A stretch of DNA of 5,661 nt from positions 1 to 5,661 of the forward strand of contig SXXD01000148.1 of the NCBI GenBank assembly GCA_005789685.1, written 5' to 3'. The position numbers were made by a program, and so were the translations under genes. The stretch comes from Burkholderiales bacterium. Lineage in GTDB: Bacteria > Pseudomonadota > Gammaproteobacteria > Burkholderiales > Burkholderiaceae_C. This document shows, in pieces, positions 1-5,650 of this stretch; within the stretch, counting starts at the first letter, position 1; every line of letters starts with the position of its first letter. The notes beneath the pieces were generated by a model that was given only the letters and a program-made list of their open reading frames with translations, was not told the origin of the DNA and ran no database searches.

Positions 1-12
1 ACATCAGGAAAA

Positions 13-56
13 TAAGAATTCCCGCTATTCTGTCGTTAAATTCAAATTAATTCTTA
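13..56. promoter_or_regulatory. Inverted repeat in the leader of the aminotransferase operon
   Basis: Seen directly: TAAGAATT at 13-20 is the exact reverse complement of AATTCTTA at 49-56, with a 28-bp spacer. Inside it a second, shorter dyad AGAAT (15-19) / ATTCT (27-31) has a 7-bp spacer, a layout compatible with a dimeric regulator half-site pair. The segment is AT-rich and ends just before the ribosome binding site of the first gene (AGGA, 56-59). I see no convincing -35/-10 pair. A role as operator for the operon is inference, and AT-rich sequence can give such repeats by chance. Confidence 0.3.
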
Positions 57-69
57 GGAATGCTTTTTA

Positions 70-1284
70 ATGCTTCAGCTTGACTTTCATCCAACGGGCC
101 GCCACTTCCTGCAAATTCCTGGCCCGTCACCGGTTCCAGATCGAATTTTGCGAGCCATGAGCTTGCCCACCATCGACCACCGCGGCCCAGAATTTGGCGT
201 GTTAGGCCTGAAATTGATGGCCAACATGAAGGCCATTTTCAAGACCCAGCACCCCGTCATGATTTACCCAGCCTCTGGCACGGGTGCATGGGAAGCCGCC
301 TTGGTCAATACCTTGAGTGCCGGCGATCATGTGCTGATGTACGAGACAGGTCACTTTGCTTCACTGTGGTTTAAGTTGGCCGCCCGTTTGGGAATCAAGG
401 CTGAGTTATTAGGCTTGTCTGGCGCAGAGGGTTGGCGCCAAGGTGTGGACGCACACAAAATTGAAGAGCGCTTGAAGCAGGACTCATCTCACAGTATCAA
501 GGCGGTGTGTGTGGTGCACAACGAAACATCTACGGGTGTGACCAGTGACATCGCGGCAGTGCGCCGCGCAATGGATAACGCCAAACACCCCGCACTGCTA
601 TTGGTTGACACCATTTCAGGCTTGGCTTCCGCCGACTACAGGCATGACGAGTGGGGCGTTGATGTGACTGTCAGTGGCTCGCAAAAGGGCTTGATGCTAC
701 CGCCTGGCATTAGTTTTAACGCGCTGTCACCCAAGGCCATTGAAGCCAGCAAAAAATCGACGCTGCCCAAATCTTTTTGGGCTTGGGATGAGATGCTGGA
801 GATCAATAAATCGGGCTACTACCCTTACACCCCCAATACCAATTTGATGTATGGCTTGAGTGAAGCTTGCGACATGATTTTGGGACAAGGCTTGGATGTG
901 GTTTTCAAACGCCATGTGCGTTGGGGTGAGGGCGTGCGAGCAGGCGTGCGCGCATGGGGCTTGCCCATTCAATGCGCCGATCCTGCTTTGTACTCACCCA
1001 TCTTGACCGGTGTCATGACGCCCGATGGCATTGATGCAGACGCAGTGCGCAAAATCATTTACGAACGATTTGATTGTTCATTGGGAACCGGCCTGGGCAA
1101 AGTCAAAGGCAAGATGTTCCGCATTGGTCACTTGGGTGATTGCAATGACTTGACCTTGATTGCAGCACTTTCTGCATGCGAGATGGGCTTGAAGTTAAGT
1201 GGCGTGCAATTGAACGGCTCGGGTGTTCAAGCCGCTATGGATTACTTTTCAGCCAATCCTGTTCCAGCCCTCATTCACAGTTGA
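70..1284 (+). CDS. Class V aminotransferase, serine--glyoxylate transaminase-like
   Basis: A 404-residue PLP-dependent aminotransferase, cytoplasmic, of usual length for the family. Enzymes of this group move an amino group between small acids, classically serine plus glyoxylate to hydroxypyruvate plus glycine. Visible hallmarks run in order: GPSPVP (18-23), TIDHRGPEF (34-42), SGTGAWEAAL (69-78), the HNETSTG loop (150-156), the cofactor aspartate in LLVDTIS (D180), the Schiff-base lysine in SGSQKG (K206), YTPNTN (253-258) near the active site, and RIGHLGD (351-357). All expected catalytic residues are present, so it should be active. The start ATG is preceded by AGGA at 56-59 with a 10-nt gap, a weak but plausible site. 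It is the first gene of a compact cluster with AtuA-type genes and a periplasmic binding protein, so its true substrate may be another amino or oxo acid. Fold assignment is very secure; the exact substrate is not. Confidence 0.93.
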   Translation: MLQLDFHPTGRHFLQIPGPSPVPDRILRAMSLPTIDHRGPEFGVLGLKLMANMKAIFKTQHPVMIYPASGTGAWEAALVNTLSAGDHVLMYETGHFASLWFKLAARLGIKAELLGLSGAEGWRQGVDAHKIEERLKQDSSHSIKAVCVVHNETSTGVTSDIAAVRRAMDNAKHPALLLVDTISGLASADYRHDEWGVDVTVSGSQKGLMLPPGISFNALSPKAIEASKKSTLPKSFWAWDEMLEINKSGYYPYTPNTNLMYGLSEACDMILGQGLDVVFKRHVRWGEGVRAGVRAWGLPIQCADPALYSPILTGVMTPDGIDADAVRKIIYERFDCSLGTGLGKVKGKMFRIGHLGDCNDLTLIAALSACEMGLKLSGVQLNGSGVQAAMDYFSANPVPALIHS

Positions 1285-1288
1285 AGGA
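1283..1288 (+). promoter_or_regulatory. Ribosome binding site that fixes the AtuA start
   Basis: GAAGGA lies 7 nt upstream of the ATG at 1296 and overlaps the stop codon of the aminotransferase gene (1282-1284). It supports 1296 as the start rather than the longer in-frame ATG at 1176, which lies inside the aminotransferase gene. The overlap suggests translational coupling between the two genes. Confidence 0.75.
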
Positions 1289-1295
1289 CGGCCGC

Positions 1296-2657
1296 ATGGT
1301 TCAAAAAGGGCTTCGCATTGGTGCTGGTGCAGGGTACGCGGGCGACCGCATTCCGCCTGCCGTTGCGCTGGCAGAAAAGGGTCAACTCGATTATTTGGTC
1401 TTTGAGTGTTTGGCCGAGCGAACCATTGCGCTGGCGCAGTTAGAAAAAGTTCAAAACCCCATGCGAGGTTTTGACCCCTTGCTGTCGGCGCGCATGAAAG
1501 CTGTGTTGCCAGCTTGTATGGCGCATGGTACGCGCATCATTACCAACATGGGAGCTGCCAATCCGTTGCAGGCAGGCAAAGAAGTGTTGACGGTTGCCAA
1601 AGCGCTGGGGCTTCATCAGCTGAAGGTGGCTGTGGTGTTGGGGGACGATGTGCTTGCTATTCTGCAAACCCAATATCTCTCAGAGCCACTGATGGACAGC
1701 ACTCACACTGTGTCGGACATTCAAGCCTTGTTGGTGTCGGCCAATGCCTATCTGGGCGCAGAGTCTCTCTTGCCAGCTTTGCAATCCGATGCGCATGTCA
1801 TCATCAGTGGCCGTGTGGCCGATCCAGCTTTATTTTTAGCGCCCCTCATGCACCATTTTCAATGGCGTGCCGATGATTGGCCGCTGCTGGGCAAAGGGGT
1901 GATGGTGGGACATTTGCTGGAGTGTGCGGCTCAAATTACGGGAGGCTATTTTGCTGACCCTGGTTACAAAGATGTGCCTAACTTGGCTCGCTTGGGCTAT
2001 CCCTTGGCAGAGGTCAGCGCCAACGGTGATGTGGTCATTACCAAACTGGCAGATGACGGTGGTTGTGTCACCGTGCAAACTTGCACAGAACAATTGCTTT
2101 ATGAAATAGAGGACCCAACGCAATACCTTCAGCCCGATGTGGTGGCCGATTTTTCGCAAGTGCATCTCGTGCAAGTGGGTACAGACAGAGTGCAAGCAAT
2201 GGGCGCCAGTGGAACCACTCGGCCCGACACCCTCAAAGTGACCTTAGGGTATCGCGATGGATTTGTAGGTGAAGGGCAAATGTCTTATGCAGGTCCAGGC
2301 GCGAAGGCCAGAGGGCAGTTGGCATTGGATGTTGTGAAAGCCCGATTGGCCGATGCAGGTTACGACCATTTCGAGGCGCGCTATGACCTCATTGGCTTGA
2401 ACGCCATCTTGGGAGACACGCTGCCAGCCCATGAACCTGCAGAAGTGCGGGCCAGAATTGCGGTGCGCGTGAACACACAGGCACAGGCACAGCATGTGGC
2501 CAATGAAGTGGAGTCTCTTTACACCAATGGACCTGCTTCTGGGGGCGGTGCCAGTAAATCGGTGCGTGAAGTGATTGCTGTGGCATCGATGCTCATGCCC
2601 CGAAGCGCCATTCAAACTCAAACCGTGCTGCTAAATGGATCTAAGGAGCTAGCCTGA
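1296..2657 (+). CDS. AtuA-family (DUF1446) protein
   Basis: A 453-residue protein of the acyclic terpene utilization AtuA / DUF1446 family, named after a gene of the citronellol/geraniol pathway in Pseudomonas; its reaction is not settled. Family features visible with M1 at 1296: the N-terminal glycine-rich GAGAGYAGDR (9-18), LDYLVFECLAERT (31-43), ITNMGAANP (82-90), SGRVADPALFLAP (171-183), HLLECAAQITGGYFADPG (206-223) and a glycine-rich GPASGGGAS (412-420) near the C-terminus. There is no signal peptide or membrane segment, so it is probably cytoplasmic. An upstream in-frame ATG at 1176 would add 40 residues, but those codons lie within the aminotransferase gene in another frame and do not look like family sequence; the start at 1296 has a good ribosome binding site. 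The next gene begins one base after the stop and encodes what looks like the partner domain. Family assignment is strong; function is unknown. Confidence 0.9.
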   Translation: MVQKGLRIGAGAGYAGDRIPPAVALAEKGQLDYLVFECLAERTIALAQLEKVQNPMRGFDPLLSARMKAVLPACMAHGTRIITNMGAANPLQAGKEVLTVAKALGLHQLKVAVVLGDDVLAILQTQYLSEPLMDSTHTVSDIQALLVSANAYLGAESLLPALQSDAHVIISGRVADPALFLAPLMHHFQWRADDWPLLGKGVMVGHLLECAAQITGGYFADPGYKDVPNLARLGYPLAEVSANGDVVITKLADDGGCVTVQTCTEQLLYEIEDPTQYLQPDVVADFSQVHLVQVGTDRVQAMGASGTTRPDTLKVTLGYRDGFVGEGQMSYAGPGAKARGQLALDVVKARLADAGYDHFEARYDLIGLNAILGDTLPAHEPAEVRARIAVRVNTQAQAQHVANEVESLYTNGPASGGGASKSVREVIAVASMLMPRSAIQTQTVLLNGSKELA

Positions 2658-2658
2658 C

Positions 2659-2961
2659 ATGTTGTTAAGAGACATTGCACACACCCGAACGGGAGACAAG
2701 GGCGACCGATCTACCATCTCGGTCATTGCCTACAATCGAGAAAATTTTGAGATACTTGAAAAATATCTGACCCCCGAAAGAATGCTCGCGCATTTTGAGG
2801 GCATTGCAAAGGGGCCTGTATTTCGTCACAGCTTGCCGCAACTTGGCGCGCTTAATTTTGTGATGCACAATGCTTTAGGTGGCGGTGTGACGCGTTCCTT
2901 GGCCCTAGATGCACACGGAAAATGTCTAAGTGCCAAACTGCTCAGTCTTGAGATTGAATAA
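2659..2961 (+). CDS. AtuA-associated small domain protein (AtuA C-terminal-like)
   Basis: A 100-residue protein resembling the small domain that accompanies AtuA/DUF1446 proteins, either fused at their C-terminus or as a separate gene. Visible marks are the N-terminal RTGDKGDRS (10-18), the glycine- and asparagine-bearing LGALNFVMHNALGGGVTRS (62-80) and a closing LDAHGK (83-88). It has no signal peptide or membrane segment. The start is supported by AAGGAG at 2643-2648, ten bases upstream and inside the end of the AtuA gene, with only one base between the AtuA stop and this ATG. Such spacing points to translational coupling and a stoichiometric complex with AtuA, which is inference. Its biochemical role is not known. 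Confidence 0.82.
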   Translation: MLLRDIAHTRTGDKGDRSTISVIAYNRENFEILEKYLTPERMLAHFEGIAKGPVFRHSLPQLGALNFVMHNALGGGVTRSLALDAHGKCLSAKLLSLEIE

Positions 2962-2987
2962 ACTTGTTTTGATTTTTTGGAGACACC

Positions 2988-3980
2988 ATGAAAAATAGTC
3001 GTACAGTTGGTTTGAAGAAAAGTTTGCTTAGCGTATTTTTGGGCTTAGGCGTCGCACTGACGGCCTCGCAAGCCCATGCGCAGGCCTACCCCAATAAACC
3101 CATCAAGGCCATCGTGCCCTTTGCTGCTGGCAGTGCCACAGATCAAATTGGCAGAGCCTTTGCTCAAAAAATGTCAGAGGTTTTGGGTCAGACCATTGTG
3201 GTTGAAAACAAAGCCGGTGTGAACGGCATGTTGGGCGCTGATGCAGTGGCCAAATCGGCACCCGATGGCTACACCATCCTGATTGGTACCAACAGCACCA
3301 ATGCGGCCCTCAAAAGCCTCATGAAGAAATTGCCCTACGACCAAGACACCGCCTTTGCACCCATTGGCTACATGGGCTCGGTGCCGCTCATTGTGGCGGT
3401 GAACAACGACGTACCTGCTAAGAATTTGAAAGAGTTTGTCGACATGGCAAAAGCAAAGCCGACAGCAGTGACCTTTGCCAGTGCCAGCACATCTCAATTG
3501 GTTTCCTCTGAAATGTTGGCCAGCATGACCGGCATTCAAATGACGCACGTACCCTACAAGAGTGGTCCCGCCGCCATGACCGACCTCATTGGTGGTCAAG
3601 TCAATATGTTTACCGCTGACTTTGCGGTCATGTTGCCTCAAGTAAAGGGCGGCAAAATTCGCGGCTTGGCCGTGACATCTACGCAGCGCTCCAAAGCCAT
3701 ACCTGAGCTGCCCACAGTGAACGAAGCACTCGGCTTGAAAGACTATGAACTGATTGCTTACTTCGCCATGTTTGCACCAGCGGGCACACCGGCCGACATG
3801 ATTCAAAAACTCAATGCGGCTTTGAATGCTGCCGCCAACGACAAAGCCATCCTTGAGAGATTCTCTGCGTTGGGTTTTGAAACTGCACCTGGCTCGCCTG
3901 ATGCGTTGGCGCAGCGCTCCAGGACCGAAACTGCCAAGTGGGCCAAAGCCATTCGCGAAGCAAAAATTGAAGCGCAGTAA
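2988..3980 (+). CDS. Bug/TctC-family tripartite tricarboxylate transporter substrate-binding protein
   Basis: A 330-residue periplasmic solute-binding protein, normal length for the Bug (TctC-like) family, which binds small carboxylates or related ligands. The N-terminus is a classic Sec signal peptide: basic KK at 10-11, a hydrophobic stretch about 13-25, and an AHA cleavage site after A31, giving a mature start QAYPNKP. Family motifs follow: VPFAAGSATD (43-52, equivalent to the usual PFPPGG-x-x-D ligand loop), VVENKAGVNG (71-80), APDGYTILIG (91-100), HVPYKSG (187-193), and ELPTV (240-244). GGAG at 2979-2982 lies 5 nt before the ATG. It is 26 bp after the AtuA partner gene and so likely in the same transcript. 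The matching membrane subunits are absent from the window, which is common for this family. The ligand cannot be read from sequence; the neighbours suggest an organic acid fed to the upstream enzymes. Confidence 0.94.
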   Translation: MKNSRTVGLKKSLLSVFLGLGVALTASQAHAQAYPNKPIKAIVPFAAGSATDQIGRAFAQKMSEVLGQTIVVENKAGVNGMLGADAVAKSAPDGYTILIGTNSTNAALKSLMKKLPYDQDTAFAPIGYMGSVPLIVAVNNDVPAKNLKEFVDMAKAKPTAVTFASASTSQLVSSEMLASMTGIQMTHVPYKSGPAAMTDLIGGQVNMFTADFAVMLPQVKGGKIRGLAVTSTQRSKAIPELPTVNEALGLKDYELIAYFAMFAPAGTPADMIQKLNAALNAAANDKAILERFSALGFETAPGSPDALAQRSRTETAKWAKAIREAKIEAQ

Positions 3981-4007
3981 TCAGCCAAGCTTGCTCATAT
4001 TTTTTTA

Positions 4008-4874
4008 ATGCAGTCTATTCATCGCGCACTAAGCAGCTTCATTTTTGTTTCCTGCGGTGTTTTCTTGCTTCAAGCCTGCAGCGTCTTGCAGCCTGAAACC
4101 TATGTGCCCAAGCGCGGTCAGATGGGTAAGGATGTCATGTGGCTGCCCACCAGCGATGACTTGGTTTTCAAAATGTTGGATGCAGCCCAAGTGGGCCCCC
4201 AAGATGAGTTGGTTGACTTGGGTGCCGGCGATGGAAAAATTCCCATAGCAGCTGCACGTCAATTTGGCGCCCGAGCTTGGGGCATTGAATACAACAAAGA
4301 CTTGGCAGCCTTAGCGCAGCGCAACGCCCAAAGGGCTGGTGTGGCTGAGCGTGTGCGCATAGTGCATGGTGATATTTTCAAAGAAGATTTTTCCAAAGCA
4401 ACTGTGGTCACCATGTACTTGTTGGAGGAGCTGAATGCACAGCTCAGGCCAACCATCTTGGCAATGAAGCCTGGCACTCGGGTGCTTTCAAATACATTCG
4501 CTATGGGCGACTGGGAGCCCGATCAAGTGATTCGTGTAACAAACGGCACTGGCTATTTTTGGACTGTGCCTGCCAACGTGGCGGGTCTTTGGACGCTTTC
4601 AGGCTTGGATGAAAATGGCAACGCCACTTTGAAGTTGGACCAAACTTTTCAGAGGCTAGGTGGATCTCTCACCCTTCAAGGGAAAACCCAAAATCTGCTG
4701 GGCGCGCGGATAGAAGGCTCTGCACTTCATTTCAGCTTTATCAATGCCGATGGGCTACTGAAAGCGGTCAAAGTTATTGTGAACGGCCAAGTGCTTTCTG
4801 GAGAAGTCACAGGACCCTATGGCATGGTTGAAATGCAACCAGCGCCGGTGAAGCTTGAAGGGCGCCGCCCATAA
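4008..4874 (+). CDS. Predicted lipoprotein with class I SAM-dependent methyltransferase domain
   Basis: 288 residues. The N-terminus looks like a lipoprotein signal: R6, hydrophobic core about 9-21, lipobox LQAC ending at C24, with S25 at the +2 position, which by the Lol rule would favour the outer membrane. From about residue 44 a class I methyltransferase follows: WLPTSDDLVFKML (45-57), motif I VDLGAGDG (69-76), the acidic end of strand 2 in GIEYNKD (E94), GDIF (121-124), VVTMYLLEELN (133-143) and LKPG-like MKPGTRVLS (153-161). This pattern recalls the DOT1/FAM173-like methyltransferase group seen in many bacteria. Residues about 183-288 form a beta-rich tail beginning WTVPANVAGLWTL (185-197). 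No ribosome binding site precedes the ATG; a run of T is there instead, but the signal peptide supports this start. The gene follows the Bug gene by 27 bp. Substrate unknown; the extracytoplasmic location conflicts with the need for SAM. Confidence 0.82.
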   Translation: MQSIHRALSSFIFVSCGVFLLQACSVLQPETYVPKRGQMGKDVMWLPTSDDLVFKMLDAAQVGPQDELVDLGAGDGKIPIAAARQFGARAWGIEYNKDLAALAQRNAQRAGVAERVRIVHGDIFKEDFSKATVVTMYLLEELNAQLRPTILAMKPGTRVLSNTFAMGDWEPDQVIRVTNGTGYFWTVPANVAGLWTLSGLDENGNATLKLDQTFQRLGGSLTLQGKTQNLLGARIEGSALHFSFINADGLLKAVKVIVNGQVLSGEVTGPYGMVEMQPAPVKLEGRRP

Positions 4875-4882
4875 AGCGCTGC

Positions 4883-5224
4883 TTATTGTGTGCAGGTGCG
4901 AGTTCTGCTGATGGTGCCGTCTGAGCTGTGCACTTCAGTCCAAGGGGTACAAGTGGAATAGGCTTGTGGGGTGTAAACCGGTTGCTGCTGAATGATGACC
5001 GGATTGGGCTGAACGTAGACTGGTTGTCTGGTGGCCCCATAGATCAATACGCCACCGATTGCGGCTGGTACTGCCCAACCCCAGCCACCACTGTAGCCCC
5101 TGGCCCAATGACCATGACCGTGCCCATGACCGTGCCCATGACCGTGCCTGAAGCCATGCCATTGGTGCTGCGCCATGGCCGACGCGCTGAGGGTTAAAAG
5201 CATCAAAACAAGCAATTTTTTCAT
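4883..5224 (-). CDS. Small exported His-Gly-rich hypothetical protein
   Basis: 113 residues, no recognised family. The start ATG at 5224 is chosen because AGGAG (5231-5235) lies 6 nt upstream and a clean Sec signal begins there: MKKLLVLMLL, then cleavage at AMA after A18. An ATG nine codons further upstream (5251) has no such site and would spoil the signal. The mature protein has an alternating His-Gly tract with seven histidines (27-39), aromatic and glycine-rich residues (40-50), a short hydrophobic segment PAAIGGVLIYGA (53-64), a Pro/Gln/Val-rich stretch (67-88) and a C-terminal block with two cysteines (C92, C111), possibly a disulfide. Metal binding through the histidines is inference. 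It is convergent with the methyltransferase gene across 8 bp and divergent from the cupin gene. Confidence 0.78.
   Translation of the reverse strand: MKKLLVLMLLTLSASAMAQHQWHGFRHGHGHGHGHGHGHWARGYSGGWGWAVPAAIGGVLIYGATRQPVYVQPNPVIIQQQPVYTPQAYSTCTPWTEVHSSDGTISRTRTCTQ
5112..5147. repeat. Three perfect 12-bp tandem repeats
   Basis: The unit CCATGACCGTGC occurs three times end to end (5112-5123, 5124-5135, 5136-5147). On the minus strand it encodes the alternating His-Gly tract of the exported protein. Because the unit is a multiple of three, gain or loss of copies by slippage would keep the reading frame and change the number of histidines by two per copy. Confidence 0.95.
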
Positions 5225-5230
5225 CACAAT

Positions 5231-5235
5231 CTCCT
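5231..5235 (-). promoter_or_regulatory. Ribosome binding site that fixes the start of the His-Gly protein
   Basis: CTCCT on the plus strand reads AGGAG on the minus strand, 6 nt upstream of the ATG at 5224-5222. It decides in favour of the 113-residue product over a 122-residue one. Confidence 0.8.
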
Positions 5236-5278
5236 GTGGATAGCTATTCAACGTCTGAGGTAAGAGTTTGGTTTACTG

Positions 5279-5321
5279 ACCCAATTTGTCTGAGCCAAAG
5301 ACAGAATATTCATAATTGGGT
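5279..5321. promoter_or_regulatory. Nested inverted repeats between the divergent genes
   Basis: ACCCAATT (5279-5286) and AATTGGGT (5314-5321) are exact reverse complements with a 27-bp spacer. Within them TGTCT (5287-5291) and AGACA (5299-5303) form a second dyad, and GAATATTC (5304-5311) is an 8-bp palindrome. ACCCA recurs at 5338-5342 and 5359-5363, closer to the cupin start. The region separates two divergent genes, so it is the expected place for an operator. No regulator is identified, and AT-rich DNA produces palindromes easily. Confidence 0.3.
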
Positions 5322-5351
5322 AGGATAGATTTAATTAACCCATTTAGACAA
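5322..5351 (-). promoter_or_regulatory. Possible sigma70-type promoter for the His-Gly protein gene
   Basis: On the minus strand TTGTCT (5351-5346) and TATCCT (5327-5322) are separated by 18 bp; each matches the consensus hexamer at four of six positions. Transcription would start near 5315 and give a leader of about 90 nt. This is a weak match found by eye. On the opposite strand AAGACA (5298-5303) and TAGGAT (5321-5326), 17 bp apart, are a similarly weak candidate for the cupin gene. Confidence 0.25.
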
Positions 5352-5365
5352 TTAATCGACCCAAA

Positions 5366-5650
5366 ATGATGAAATTCCACGACAACTTCTCCGATTTCAC
5401 TTCACAGGCCATGGACGATGGTTTTGATGAAGTGGTCCAAAAGGACTGGACCCCCGACCTGGTTGTCAAAAATCACACCCACCCATTTGACGTCAGGGTT
5501 CAGGTCAGTGCTGGCCAAGTGCAACTAAGTCTTGCGTCAGGCACTCAAACATATGGTGCTGGGCAGAGCTTTTACCTTGAGCGAAATGTTGAGCACGCAG
5601 AGCAATATGGTCCAGAAGGTGCCCATTTTTGGGTGGCCCGTAAGTTGTAA
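5366..5650 (+). CDS. Small single-domain cupin protein
   Basis: 94 residues forming one compact beta-barrel-type cupin, without signal peptide, so probably cytoplasmic. The first cupin motif is recognisable as HTHPFDVRVQVSAG (37-50): H37 and H39 fit the metal ligands, but the usual glutamate is not in its normal place (D42 and V43 are there). The second motif appears as GAGQSFYLERNVEHAE (64-79) with H77 as the usual histidine, and H87 further on. Metal binding with an altered ligand set is therefore plausible but not certain. Two ATG codons sit side by side (5366 and 5369), and neither has a clear ribosome binding site in the AT-rich leader, so the exact first residue is open. It resembles the stand-alone cupin and AraC-type ligand-sensing domains; the substrate or ligand is unknown. 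Only 11 bases follow the stop, so its downstream partner is not visible. Confidence 0.75.
   Translation: MMKFHDNFSDFTSQAMDDGFDEVVQKDWTPDLVVKNHTHPFDVRVQVSAGQVQLSLASGTQTYGAGQSFYLERNVEHAEQYGPEGAHFWVARKL

Noticed and set aside
1176..1295. N-terminal extension of the AtuA protein by 40 residues
   Set aside because: It overlaps the aminotransferase gene in another frame, has no family-like sequence, and the start at 1296 has a proper ribosome binding site.
3174..3806. A 210-codon minus-strand open frame opposite the binding-protein gene
   Set aside because: Its translation has no family features, is Cys/His-rich in the way of antisense shadows, and the plus-strand gene in the same place is unmistakable.
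3959..4006. Intrinsic terminator after the binding-protein gene (AGCAA/TTGCT repeat and AAGCTT followed by seven T)
   Set aside because: The pairing arms are short and overlap, the AAGCTT palindrome leaves no loop, and the stem is not GC-rich. At best it is a weak attenuator.
3978..4010. Readthrough fusion of the binding protein to the methyltransferase, as both are in the same frame with only the TAA stop between them
   Set aside because: Both ends look like complete independent proteins, and the second carries its own signal peptide; being in frame is a one-in-three chance.
4840..4881. CAGCGC / GCGCTG inverted repeat around the end of the methyltransferase gene
   Set aside because: Six-base arms with a 30-base loop, mostly inside the coding region and with no T-run; it is not a convincing terminator.
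4928..5197. A plus-strand open frame with a repeated MTVP motif
   Set aside because: The motif is simply the antisense reading of the 12-bp tandem repeat; the minus-strand gene has a ribosome binding site and signal peptide, this one has neither.
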